A DNA stretch of 64,000 nucleotides from Vandiemenella viatica (GCA_031002005.1 JARYHS010008074.1:280365930-280429929), one strand, 5' to 3'; counted from the stretch's first letter, positions 23,752 to 34,140 are shown. The notes: generated by a model not told the origin, from the letters alone. A program made the numbers and translations.

Positions 23752-23797
23752 CATTGAGCTGATACACAGACGAAAACAACAGTACCGGGCTGGCCAT
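23069..23797 (-). CDS. Unrecognised 242-aa protein spanning the spacer
   Basis: I do not recognise a family with confidence. The frame is intact from ATG at 23,797. Its first 15 codons lie in the right arm and the rest in the single-copy spacer. Base composition is more balanced than in the surrounding DNA, as expected of true coding sequence. There is no signal peptide or clear membrane segment until a hydrophobic C-terminal tail (residues about 228-240). Residues 20-65 (KRLTIGLS, EFEPVVVLE, KVILTYEEWVVL) alternate strands and end in a helix, loosely like the PC4/ssDNA-binding fold; this is only an impression. The stop codon overlaps an AATAAA polyadenylation signal (23,065-23,070 on the plus strand as TTTATT), an economy more usual in compact viral or transposon genes. 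The left arm carries a truncated copy of the start (22,492-22,540). A domesticated or endogenous viral or transposon gene is possible. Confidence 0.55.
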   Translation of the reverse strand: MASPVLLFSSVYQLNAGDSKRLTIGLSSKHEFEPVVVLEKVGYRTKVILTYEEWVVLTQVLDVVSDLFYTGSSQTNIPLGENAVSFRTIARTKTVCFYPNVDPTSGIFFSDSTWKNLIDAQPAVSSTLTVKKRWGYLVARYYTEFVDILSSKVLRDYHMATVQKLVDMHIRDVYVTQLAPSSSLDYNLLKYELIAYKNLLVLPVINNVVIKNYNPGYYIDVNSVNKIHILSYSICFILSTFH

Positions 23798-26700
23798 CTC
23801 TGTACACTGGCACTAGCAGTCCATTTGGGTAGTAATCAGGTCTAGTCCGGGGTGGTGGGGGTAAAAAAAATATCAGTACCGGGCTGGCCATCTCTGTACA
23901 CTGGCACTAGCAGTCCATTTGGGTAGTAATCAGGCCTAGTCCGTGGTGGTGGGGGTAAACGTGTTCAGTCCTGTCCTTATGTAAGGCTGTTACGACTGAA
24001 AAACTCTAACGCCAGACCATACATACCAAGCGGCATTACATTTTATTTGAAAGTACTGAGAAGTAAGGATTCGTTGTCCGGAATTATGGAGAACTGTTCT
24101 AGTGTTGTGTCAACGTGAGTTAAACATCGTGCTGTTATCGAATTTTTAACTGCTGACAAAGTGATTCCTACTGCGATTCATCGTCGTTTCAAGGCTGTTT
24201 ATACCGACAATACCGTTGATAGGTCTACTGTAAATCGATTGGCACTAAAATTTGGTGATTGCGAGAATGTAAAGGCCATAATTGTATGGACTGGCGGCAT
24301 GGACTGGGAAGGAATTCGGGCATGGTATTTTGAATGAATAACTCGACATTCATCTGGAGTTGGTGGTCGTGGTTTTCTTTTTTTATGGTTCTACGCCTCG
24401 TCGACATCGAAGCCTTTAGAGGTGGGAAAGGACAGTGGACGACGAACGGTGGGGAATTCGGCCATGTCAAATGAAGAAATCACCCCGTCATTCGCCTCGA
24501 GTTATTTGGGGAAACCATGGAAAACTCAAATCTGGATGCCCGGACTGGGATTCGAGCCCACGCCCTCCCAAAATGCTAGGCCAGATCTTTACCGATCACG
24601 AGGTGTGATAGGACTGGTGCAAGGATCGGGATCGAATTCAGGCATGGTCTTTTGAAGGAACCAACCCAACATTCACCTGAAGTACGGAGTAATGGCTCGT
24701 TTGGTCATTATGACCAGGGTTTTTTATTGCCTGCGCATTCCCCCTCTATGGTGATTGCGAGAATGTAATGGCCATAATTGTATGGACTGGCGGCAAGGAC
24801 TGGGAAGGAATTCGGGCATGGTATTTTGAATGAATAACTCGACATTCATCTGGAGTTGGTGGTCGTGGGTTTCTTTTTTTTTAGGGTTCTACGCCTCGTC
24901 GACATCGAAGCCTTTAGAGGTGGGAAAGGACAGTGGACGAGGAACGGTGGGGAATTCGGCCATGGCAAATGAAGAAAATCATCCCCGTCATTCGCCTCGA
25001 GTTATTTGGGGAAACCATGGAAAACTCAAATCTGGATGCCCGGACTGGGATTCGAGCCCACGCCCTCCCAAATGCTAGGCCAGATCTTTACCGATCACGA
25101 AGTGTGATAGGACTGGTGCAAGGATCGGAATGGAATTCAGGCATGGTCTTTTGAAGGACCCAACCCAACATTCACCTGAAGTACGGAGTAATGGCTCGTT
25201 TGGTCATTATGACCAGGGTTTTTTATTGCCTGCGCATTCCGCCTCTATCCTAGCCTACTTGAACTTAACAGGGTGTAGAGAACCTACAGTTTAAACTTGA
25301 AACCGAACAACGGAAGTGTTAAGGCGTAACTACATTACGACGCAAGTTGTGAAAGATGTGAAGGTCAGGTTGAGGGCTTTTCACTTTCCCGTCAGATGGC
25401 TTAAGCACCGAATGCAGTAATTTCATAAAAAGCATGGAAAGCCGAAATCTTGATGGTCGGGGCAGGGATTCAAACCCACGTCCTCCCGACGCCTTTTTGA
25501 AGGAAACACACCGGCATTCGCTTGGAATGATTTAGGTAAACCATTAAAAACCCAAATTTGGATGCCTGGACGGGGGTTCGAACCCGCGTCCTCCCGAATG
25601 TGAGGCCAGAGAGTTAACCGCTCACCCACCACGCTCAGTATGAGCCGTAAGAATACGCACAATACTTTGTCCAAAACACTCGCCGCCACAAACGTCTTTC
25701 GCCGAACTTATCGCAGTTAGTAAGTCTTGGTCACTCAATATCCGTACAGTATGCAATATGCCTCTGCCAAAGAAACGGGATAAGTAGCAAGATTGTGTAG
25801 TTGATTAGAGTTACTGTATTAGTCTCTAACATGCAGCGTCCCAGCTAAGGATGTTTTGTCAAAGTTCACACTATTTCCCTGTGTCTCTGGTGGCAGCAAT
25901 ATCTGCGTAACCAGTCATTTCAGATGTTTGGAAATTTCATGATTATCGAAGCACCATGCAAAAAATTACTTCTCAGAATAGATATTTTTCAGTATTGCCC
26001 ACGAAAATTACCGAGCGTGGTGGGTGAGTGTTAACGTTCTGACCATGCATTCAGAAGGGCGCTGGTTCGAATCTCCGTCTGAGCATCCATATTCTGGTTT
26101 TCCATGGTTTCCCCAAATCACTCCAGGTGACCGTTCCCTGCATCAATCCTATCCCGCCTCTAATGATATCGATGTTGGCGAGGTGTAAAGCCATACTGGT
26201 ACGCTAATAATTTATCCACTTACGACGGTGATCCCTTAGTTCGTGGTCTGACGCTAATACACATGAGATTCGCATTCGGGAAGATGCGGTTTCGAATCCT
26301 TGTCCGGGCACCCACATCTGAATTTTCGCCTTGGTTTGTTCAAAAGGTCACTGCCGAATTTCTTCCAGTTACTTGCTCCCCGGTCCTTTCCCACTTCTAA
26401 CGATTTTGACGTCAACGAGGTGAAGCCAGAAAAAAAAGGCTTTTTCCATAGCATTAATTTTTCGGGTGATATCCATACTAACCTGGCTGCTTACATATAA
26501 GTTACACACTTCAAGCACGTTCTTTACCCACCTCCGTATCAAAATTGATCTGTCATACAACGTTGCAGCCAGCAACATTAGACATGTGAAATAAGGTAAC
26601 GGAGCTCTGTTCCTATCCACAATTGGGTTGATGCAGGTTGTACTGGTCTGGAACCTAGGACGACGCGGTTTCGTCCGGTCAACCAAGTTTCGATTTTACA

Positions 26701-27525
26701 AGGTTTTTCCGCAACCGCTTGAGGTGAATGCCGGGATGGTTCCCACAAAGGACCATAGTCGAATTCCCCCCCGTTCCTTCGTTCAATCCTCTGTCGCCTG
26801 TAAAGTTCACGATGAGAGACGACTGAAGAGGCATACAGGTAACACCCTTCGATTTTACAAGGCTTTTCCACAACATTATACAGGTGAAATAAGGAAACTG
26901 AGCTCCGTTCCTATCCACAATTGACATTCAGTGTATCGCACTATAAACGTGACTCCATATTTATTTACTTCGCATGCACAGATACTTGTTTGTTATCACT
27001 AGCGCGCGATGGATGCCTGGACGGGGATTCGAACCCGCGTCCTCCCGAATGTGAGGCCAGAGAGTTAACCGCTCACCCACCACGCTCGGTCTGAGTCGTA
27101 AGAATATGCACAAAACTTTGTCCAAAATACTCACCGTCACAAACGTCTTTCGCCGAACTTATCGCAGTTAGTAAGTCTTGGTCGCTAGGAAACACCTCTG
27201 CAGCCGTCCTGGGAACATTTCTTAGTACAGGATGATCCTAGTGGAATCGGTATATTCCACCTAAATAATTTATTACAATGCAGCAGCGGCAGTAAATTTT
27301 CGATTCAAGCTCTACGTACAACCATCAACGACGCTCCGTGAACGCTACTGTGTTGTTTGCGGAGTTTAATTTTCTAAACAGCCACTCTTAGCGCGCACAA
27401 TTAACGCCCCGCAGCAACGGTACATACAATACGCTATAGGAACCTCACCCCCCAGCAATACAAAGCGTGGCTCAGAGCCCCAAATTTAAGATCAACTATC
27501 AGAAGTACAAGTTTTTTAAAAAATA
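23752..27525 (-). repeat. Palindrome, inner right arm
   Basis: Inverted counterpart of 18,768-22,540. It contains the mirrored 94-bp tandem repeat (about 23,780-23,960), mariner HTH fragment (24,075-24,255, plus strand), 500-bp tandem duplication (24,250-25,248) and SINE cluster (25,430-27,095). The inner edge is CATTGAGCTG at 23,752. Confidence 0.95.
24075..24255 (+). pseudogene. mariner N-terminal HTH fragment, right copy
   Basis: Mirror of 22,040-22,215, reading RAVIEFLTADK and IHRRFKAVYTDNT on the plus strand. It is identical in the parts compared and has no catalytic domain. Confidence 0.6.
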
Positions 27526-27920
27526 TTATAGTTTAATTGGAAAGGTTATTTTCATAGAATTATCATGATATAAACATTTTTTTTCTCGCTTTATGCCAAG
27601 AGTAGAAATTAAAAGCTTAATATTACGCGAAATGAAGTTGAGTTATAGGCTGTGCAGCTTGCGCGTTCGAGTGGCGATAACAAAAGGGAGCATTGTGTTA
27701 GACTCGGCCCTCCTTGGGGGATCAGCCTCTGGCTCAGCGAGCGAAATTTGTTATCAACTATCAGAAATAGCAGTTTTTTAAAAAGTATTTTTAGATAAAT
27801 AGAAAGTTCAGTTTTTTACAATCAACGCTATATGAATTTTATCATCGTACTTAGTGTGATTGGGGTAGAAATGACGTGCTTAATATTACGTTAAATGAGC
27901 TTTCAGAAATGTGTTTTCGT
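27526..27920. other. Right-arm-only sequence, no gene
   Basis: AT-rich, not mirrored in the left arm. The short frame at 27,593-27,781 has no recognisable product. Confidence 0.4.
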
Positions 27921-28700
27921 CGTATGTTTAAAGACATTAATTCCTAACTTAAGAAAGAAACCTCATTGGTTTAAATCGCATTTTATTAAGCGCTCAATAT
28001 AAAGTATATTGCTTATTCCCGTCCATTGAATGCCGTCAAACAACGATCGCTGGTTCGAATCCCCGTCTTAGCATCCATATTCTCGTTCGTCGTATGTTTA
28101 AAGACATTAATTCCTAACTTAAGAAAGAAACCTCATTGGTTTAAATCGCATTTTATTAAGCGCTCAATATAAAGTATATTGCTTATTCCCGTCCATTGAA
28201 TGCCGTCAAACAACGATCGCTGGTTCGAATCCCCGTCTGAGCATCCATATTCTCGTTCGTCGTATGTTTAAAGACATTAATTCCTAACTTAAGAAAGAAA
28301 CCTCATTGGTTTAAATCGCATTTTATTAAGCGCTCAATATAAAGTATATTGCTTATTCCCGTCCATTGAATGCCGTCAAACAACGATCGCTGGTTCGAAT
28401 CCCCGTCTGAGCATCCATATTCTCGTTCGTCGTATGTTTAAAGACATTAATTCCTAACTTAAGAAAGAAACCTCATTGGTTTAAATCGCATTTTATTAAG
28501 CGCTCAATATAAAGTATATTGCCTATTCCCGTCCATTGAATGCCGTCAAACAACGATCGCTGGTTCGAATCCCCGTCTGAGCTTTAAATCGCATTTTATT
28601 AAGCGCTCAATATAAAGTATATTGCCTATTCCCGTCCATTGAATGCCGTCAAACAACGATCGCTGGTTCGAATCCCCGTCTGAGCATCCATATTCTCGTT
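27921..28700 (+). repeat. 170-bp tandem repeat carrying a SINE B box, four full units plus a partial unit
   Basis: Units start at 27,921, 28,091, 28,261 and 28,431, exactly 170 bp apart, with only one or two base differences. A fifth unit (from about 28,583) lacks the first part. Each unit ends with a SINE-derived segment containing CTGGTTCGAATCCCCGTC (B box) and GCATCCATATTCTCG. High identity implies recent amplification. It is absent from the left arm, although that arm has a gap nearby. Confidence 0.92.
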
Positions 28701-29085
28701 TTCCTGAAATCACTCCAGGCGAATATAGCCTGGCAAAAAGAGCAATAGAATCGACAGCTGGTACTAGGGTGGTGAAGCTGAGGTTGGCTCTGGTTCGAAT
28801 CCCCGTCTGAGCATCCATATTCTCGTTTTTTCCTAAAATCACTCCAGGCGAATATGGACTGGCAAAAGAGCAATAGAATCGACAGCTGGTACTAGGGTGG
28901 TGAAGCTGAGGTTGGCTCTGGTTCGAACCCCCGTCTGAGCATCCATTTTCTCGTTTTTTTCCTAAAATCACTCCAGGCGAATATGGACTGGCAAAAGAGC
29001 AATAAAATCGACAGCTGTTACTGGGGTGGTGAAGCTGAGGTTGGCTCTGGTTCGAACCCCCGTCTGAGCATCCATATTCAGATTC
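28701..29085 (+). repeat. About 120-bp tandem repeat, SINE-derived, three units
   Basis: Units contain AAATCACTCCAGGCGAATAT, GACAGCTGGTACTAGGGTGG and the same B-box segment (GGTTCGAATCCCCGTCTGAG), directly following the 170-bp array. The long minus-strand frame over this region is a by-product of the array. Confidence 0.88.
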
Positions 29086-29149
29086 AACCCAGGTCGCCGT
29101 TTCCGCGACTCTAATGACAACGAGGTGTAACGCCATACTGGCACGCGGT

Positions 29150-29545
29150 CGGGGGCAGTCCTGCTTGTTGGAGCGGTGGTGGGGGGTGAGCATGTTCAAA
29201 CCAGTCGATGAAACGATGCAGCTGGCGGGGTTGGGGTCGCTCAAGTGGCCTAAGCAAAAAAAAAAACACCAAGGGCAGCTGGTGCTAGGGAAGGCAGGTG
29301 TTCAAACAAGTGGCCATGATTGACAGGTGGGGACACACCTGGGTAGCTCAAGTGGCCCTCGAGTCAAGTGGTTAGTCAAGTGGCCCATGATTGACAGGTG
29401 GGGGGGGAGGGGAGGACAACAAAGGACCGTGACACACCTGGGTCGCTCAAGTGGTCTATCAATAGAGGGGAAACTGAGGTTAGTCAAGTGGTCCTCGAGT
29501 CAAGTGGTTAGTCAAGTGGCCCTCAAGTCAAGTGGCCTAATTAGC
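29150..29545 (+). repeat. Minisatellite-like region rich in CAAGTGG motifs
   Basis: Repeated CTCAAGTGGCC, GTCAAGTGG and TGATTGACAGGTGGGG blocks of irregular order. No gene. Confidence 0.75.
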
Positions 29546-29750
29546 ATAACAATAGGGACCTAATTAGCATTTCTTTTGTGTGGGCTCACTCCCCCCTTTT
29601 ACCACTACTGTCTCCTGCTTGTTTAGTGATAAAAAGTTATGTGACTTTGTTCTGGACCAAGTGTACACTCTACAGACTGTATTAACGACAGTTTCTGAAG
29701 TGAATGTTTTCTCTCGATGTTATGGACTTTATTTTTTATTTTTTTATTAA

Positions 29751-29763
29751 CCCTAGGATGCAT
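29751..29763 (+). repeat. piggyBac 5' terminal inverted repeat
   Basis: CCCTAGGATGCAT, directly after TTAA. It matches the 3' end (32,413-32,425) exactly in inverted orientation. Confidence 0.95.
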
Positions 29764-29767
29764 ATAC

Positions 29768-29973
29768 AGGGCCTCCGAGGCCCTTGTATATCTTCATTTT
29801 TAAAAAAAATCTGTAATTTTTTGTTTGATTTCAAACTGCTTTCTAGTACTCTTTCACTAACACTGTGACATTCCTCCTACCAAGTCTGAACGAGATACCT
29901 TTTTAAGTTCTCTGTATAATTCTATACGTTTACCCATACACCGTGAATGCATAAGCAGGGCTTCAGAAGCCCT
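29768..29973 (+). promoter_or_regulatory. Two 17-bp subterminal palindromes of the piggyBac 5' end
   Basis: AGGGCCTCCGAGGCCCT at 29,768-29,784 and AGGGCTTCAGAAGCCCT at 29,957-29,973 are both perfect around one central base. Each follows a GCATA(T/A)(A/G)C-like stretch. A third (AGGGCCTTGGAGGCCCT) lies near the other end at 32,366-32,382. They are plausible transposase-binding sites, as subterminal repeats are in other piggyBac elements; the binding role is inferred. Confidence 0.6.
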
Positions 29974-30326
29974 CACATATTTATAAATGTTCTTTAGCCT
30001 ATATTGTCTTCAACATTTGTTTGGGAGCAGTTATTAATTCAACAATAACTGTAGTAGTATTTCCAGCAAATGGAGTGCCAACAGCAGCAGTAGCTGGAGT
30101 AGTAACTAAAAAATAATACACACTGCTTTCACATATTGGCGATGTCGGTGTATCATTGATCTTTTTGCTATCAAATGTTTTATTATTGCATAGTATTGTT
30201 ATCCTGTGCTGCTCTTGTCAGCCTCATTGTTACTGTAGTTTGTTTGTTGCTTCAAGGCCCATATTGTTACGAGTATGACTCGTTTAGTGCTGCACAAGCT
30301 GCTGTTCGAGGAACACGTCTTTTGCT

Positions 30327-32099
30327 ATGGCTTCGACACGCAAAGCAAGAGAGTCAGTACGTGCAAATGCAGCTAATTTTGAAAGTGTTGTGGCTCAGAG
30401 GTTTGAAGAAGATGTTTCTTGCGAGGAAGGAAATATTTTTGAAGATGCAAGTAGTGAAGAATCAGCCAATGAACCTGCAGATGTGAATATTGAGGCAGAT
30501 GACAGTCCTTCCGATAATATTACTTCATCAGAGTCTGAAAATGAAGAACCACCACAAAAAGGTATAGAAGACCACACATACATTAGTCGGAATGGAACGA
30601 TTTGGAAATTAGAACCTCCTGCAACGTTTCGTACACCTGTCCATAATATCGTAAAGAAGGCACCTGGTCCAGCCCGTGGTTTGAAAACCTGTAAACCTAA
30701 GGATGCCTGGGACTATTTCATCTCCAAGGAAATACTAGAGGAAATCATCAACTGCACAAATATTGAAGGCAGAAGAGTGGCTGCTTTGCGTGGTAAAACG
30801 TGGAAAAACGTTTCGCTTGCTGAAATGGAGGGTTTTCTTGGTCTTTTACTGCTTTCTGGTGTTGAGAAGAGTTGGGATGTCCCTATTAGAGAATTATTCT
30901 TGGATGAAAAGGCAAATCCTACATATAAGGCCACCATGTCAGTAAATAGATTTGAGGATATAAGGAGAATGATTAGATTTGATGACAGGCGTACCCGTGA
31001 AGCTCGATCTGCAGATGACAAACTTGCAGCTGTTCGTTATGTATGGGAACTATTTCTTGACAAGTGTAGAAATAGAATGATTCCCAATGATTCGCTCACA
31101 GTTGAAGAACAGCTAGTCCCATTCCGCGGAAGATGCAGCTTCACCCAGTATATGCTCTCTAAACCAGCCAAGTATGGCATAAAAATATTTTGGTTATGTG
31201 ATGCTACATCTGCATATGCTTTAGACGGAATTGTTTACACGGGAAGGAAGCCGCATGAACCTATTCAGAAAAATCTTGGATTGAATGTGGTGAAAGATCT
31301 TGCTAAAAGCATTGAAGGCTCATCAAAAAATATTACTGTTGACAACTTCTTTACTAGTGTCCAACTGGCAGAAGAGATGCTTCAGAAGCAAATTATAGTG
31401 GAGGGGACAATCAAACAAAATAAACCAGAAATTCCTAATGAGATGAAACCATCAGCCTCAAGAGCGATTCATTCCTCTTTGTTTGCATTTAGAGGTGACA
31501 TTACAATGGTGAGTTATGTTCCCCAAAAAAAAAAGTCTGTAGTTCTCATTAGCACAATGCATCACGACAGAAACATTGATGAAACTCATGCAAAAAAGAA
31601 ACCAGATATAATAAAGTTCTATAACTCTACGAAGGGTGGAGTAGATCAAATGGACCAGAAAATTCATTATTACACTTGCAAGAGACAAACAAGAAGATGG
31701 CCATTTGCATTATGGATGAATATGATGGACGTTGCAGCAATGAACAGTGAAATTTTATTTTCTGCTCAACATCTAACATACCATAGTGGAAGAAGTGATA
31801 AAAGGCGTTTGTTCCTAAGAGATTTAGCAGAGGAAATGGTAAGACCACTAATGGAACTTCGTATTCAGATCCCTAATCTTCCAAAGAAAATAGTTGAAGC
31901 CATGCAAAGATGTGGTGTTCAGAAAGATGTCATATTGCCGAACCAACTACCTGTTTCAGGAAAAAGAAGAAGATGCAATTATTGTCCATATAATAAACAC
32001 AGGAAAAGTGCTATGACATGCATTAAATGTAAAACCAACATTTGTAAGGAACATAGTGGCGTTCTTTGTGCTTCTTGTTTGTCACATGTTGAAAACTAA
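30327..32099 (+). CDS. piggyBac transposase, intact
   Basis: DDE-type transposase (DDE_Tnp_1_7 family) that excises and integrates the element at TTAA without footprints. It has 590 residues, the usual length. An acidic, disordered N-terminus spans about residues 25-80. The catalytic core has Asp292 in WLCDATSAYA, Asp339 in ITVDNFFTS and Asp440 in TKGGVDQMDQ, the three positions known for the family. A C-terminal cysteine-rich zinc-binding domain is at 550-584 (CNYC...CIKC...CKEH...CASC), which binds the subterminal DNA. No stop or frameshift. The first ATG of the frame gives the MASTRKARES start. The plausible promoter is in the 575 bp before it, and several AATAAA-like signals follow the stop (for example in GTAATAAATG near 32,209). 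It is unlike the rest of the window's transposons in being undamaged. Confidence 0.97.
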   Translation: MASTRKARESVRANAANFESVVAQRFEEDVSCEEGNIFEDASSEESANEPADVNIEADDSPSDNITSSESENEEPPQKGIEDHTYISRNGTIWKLEPPATFRTPVHNIVKKAPGPARGLKTCKPKDAWDYFISKEILEEIINCTNIEGRRVAALRGKTWKNVSLAEMEGFLGLLLLSGVEKSWDVPIRELFLDEKANPTYKATMSVNRFEDIRRMIRFDDRRTREARSADDKLAAVRYVWELFLDKCRNRMIPNDSLTVEEQLVPFRGRCSFTQYMLSKPAKYGIKIFWLCDATSAYALDGIVYTGRKPHEPIQKNLGLNVVKDLAKSIEGSSKNITVDNFFTSVQLAEEMLQKQIIVEGTIKQNKPEIPNEMKPSASRAIHSSLFAFRGDITMVSYVPQKKKSVVLISTMHHDRNIDETHAKKKPDIIKFYNSTKGGVDQMDQKIHYYTCKRQTRRWPFALWMNMMDVAAMNSEILFSAQHLTYHSGRSDKRRLFLRDLAEEMVRPLMELRIQIPNLPKKIVEAMQRCGVQKDVILPNQLPVSGKRRRCNYCPYNKHRKSAMTCIKCKTNICKEHSGVLCASCLSHVEN

Positions 32100-32365
32100 G
32101 AAAAATGCAATTTTATGTGAACAATGAATAATAACTTTTTGTCAAAATATTGCCTATATACATAATATTGTGAATAATGAGTATGTTTTAATTGAAGAAA
32201 TTGGTTGTAATAAATGTTATAAAATGTAAACTGCAACTTATAAGTGAATTAATTAATAAAATGTTACTGTATCTTAGGAATCTTTCAATATGACAGTAAA
32301 TTTGACAGAAATAAATTTAACTCCAAAAAATGATTATATGAAAATACGAAAATTTAAAATTAGGC

Positions 32366-32425
32366 AGGGCCTTGGAGGCCCTGCATATGCATTCATGTGT
32401 GTTTTCGGCACCATGCATCCTAGGG
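32366..32425 (-). repeat. piggyBac 3' end: subterminal palindrome and terminal repeat
   Basis: AGGGCCTTGGAGGCCCT (32,366-32,382), then GCATATGCATTCATG, then the 13-bp terminal repeat at 32,413-32,425 and TTAA. Confidence 0.85.
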
Positions 32426-32801
32426 TTAAAAATCTGATGACATTATGCGCGCTATGTTTTAGTAAAGTAGATAGTAAATCTTCTACCTACATAAATACCT
32501 TAAATGTGTTGCTATATCAATTTTACAAATAAGCAAAAGCCAAGATTTCCCTTCTAGCTCTTTCGTGTATGACATGTCTTAGAATAAATAATACATATTA
32601 TGCCTTTCAATAAAAATTATGACGCACATATCAGCCAAGTCACTAGATATATTTTAAAATTTAAATCAAAAATGGATATGACTGAAAGAAACAATTGAAA
32701 GAGAAACAAATATCCAGTGCAGAGTGTAAACTTGGCTTAGAAGAAGATCTCATAATATTTTGTGCCTAACCAATTTTTCCAAGAGTTGTTTCGGCTCTTA
32801 C

Positions 32802-33006
32802 CACTGGTTGGTTTGGTCGTCGTAGCACTCCACCTGGTTGATGGTGGTGACGCCGTTGAAGCCTCCGATGGCGAACAACAAGTCGTCGATGACCTCGATC
32901 GCGAAGTTGCTTCTGGGATTGAACATGTCTGGCAGCTGGGTCCACTCGTTGGCTGCCGGACTGAACTTCTCGCCACTGCACAGCCTCGTGATGCCGTTGA
33001 AGCCAC
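32802..33006 (-). CDS. KLHL10: KLHL10-like gene, fifth exon seen (right-arm copy)
   Basis: A 205-bp exon on the minus strand with acceptor GGCAG and donor GTAAGA. It encodes the same peptide as 13,377-13,581 (MFNPRSNFAIEV, DDLLFAIGGFNG, DDQTNQW). In KLHL10 this is the penultimate segment of the propeller. Its phase joins it to the exon at 36,658-36,816 through a split Gly codon (G|GT). KLHL10 is a Cul3 adaptor used in spermatogenesis in flies and mammals, with substrates marked for ubiquitination. The following exon, needed to close the propeller, is not seen between here and the palindrome centre. It may be lost, very diverged or outside the window. The piggyBac lies about 0.4 kb downstream in the intron or 3' region. 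Confidence 0.9.
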
Positions 33007-33699
33007 CTGCCACGACAGCCCCCAAGGATAACATCCTCCATCACGAGAAATCTTAGACTACACTTTCGCATTCAGTAAAATTATCTTCCCGTTATTATCT
33101 ACTCTTTCAAAAGACACCAATGGATCCAGCAAGGTCAACGTCTGCATCAGACGAAGGAATCGCCATCAACAGTGTGGTATACGCTCACTCCATACGCACT
33201 GCAAAGAGGTTTGGTATTTAACCCACGACTTTGGTGCACGAATTGCGCACCGCCACCTGTCCTACCCTGCCGGCCAAGTACCAACGATGAACTAGATTTA
33301 AAGCGGTGAGTCTCATGTCAGGCGGAAGTAAAAAGGACAAAATTATAATTTTTTATACCTAGAATGAGTCTATAACTCGTCAAGTATTAAGGTTAAATCA
33401 AAAACCCCATTACCTCAGGAACCATGTCCCAGTATGGATCATATCCCGTACTTAAACAACAAGTACCAAAATTCTTGCCTGGATGATAGTTTTTAACTTA
33501 TAAGCAAAAGGATCAGAAGTTTTATTCTGATGTTACTTCGTTAAATTTTAATATTTTTGGTATTTTACAGAAAGCGCTCTCAACTCTACTACATGGGATA
33601 AGCACTACCTATAGAAAAATTTATTTGGAATTGCATTAGCAATGGGCTGTGCTATAAAGCCGTGCAGTTGCTACTTAACTTGAACGAGCCAAAGCATTG

Positions 33700-34140
33700 C
33701 TGGTTTCTTACTTTACAGCTCTTTGACATCGGTATCATTCGAGCCAGGAGGGGACAAGGAACCGTATGGAATTCAGCCATGGCCTTTTGGATGAACCATC
33801 CTGGTTTTCGTCTGGAATGATACAGAGAAAACCATAATCTTCACGGACGGAAATTTCACCCTGCGTCATCCCTAATGCCAGGTCCAAGGGTTTCCAATTA
33901 TTTTTTTTCCCCTGGCTTTACGCATTGTCGACGTCGAGTTCATTAGAGGTGGAAGAGGATTGAGGTAAGGGACGGAAAGAAATTCGGCCATAACCTTTTA
34001 AAGGAAGCATCTCGGCATTCGCCTGGAGTGATTTGGGGAAGTAATAGAGAACGCAAATCTTGATGCTCGGACGGGGATTCGAACTTGTATTCTCCCGAAT
34101 GTGAAGCCAGAGCGTTACCGCTCACCCACCAGGCTCGGTA
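33700..34140 (-). repeat. Two SINE family A copies, mirrored from the left arm
   Basis: A degenerate copy at about 33,700-33,890 and a better one at 33,905-34,140 with GGATTCGAACTTG (B box, inverted) and CGCTCACCCACCAGGCTCGG (A box, inverted). These are orthologous to 12,262-12,445 and 12,000-12,230. Confidence 0.85.

Larger units (their letters stand above)
29751..32425 (+). mobile_element. Complete piggyBac-family transposon
   Basis: A 2,675-bp element with 13-bp terminal inverted repeats CCCTAGGATGCAT / ATGCATCCTAGGG, flanked by TTAA on both sides (29,747-29,750 and 32,426-32,429), the piggyBac target site. It carries an intact 590-codon transposase. Subterminal 17-bp palindromes occur at 29,768, 29,957 and 32,366. 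The left palindrome arm has no such element at the matching place (about 13,940). All parts needed for mobility appear present, so it may be active or very recently active; this is inference. Confidence 0.97.

Noticed and set aside
24225..25154. Several conserved 70-80 codon ORFs repeated in both inner arms
   Set aside because: All are SINE sequence read in different frames; conservation is due to the palindrome.
18768..27525. Maverick/Polinton with long terminal inverted repeats around a viral-like ORF
   Set aside because: No polymerase B, integrase, ATPase or capsid frame between the arms, the spacer is only 1.2 kb, and the mirror symmetry extends to host kelch exons.
27921..28700. CRISPR-like regular array
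   Set aside because: Units of 170 bp without unique spacers in an animal genome; a tandem satellite explains it fully.
28546..29244. A 232-codon minus-strand ORF
   Set aside because: It is the translation of the SINE-derived tandem arrays, with repeated CSDGGSNQSQ-like segments.
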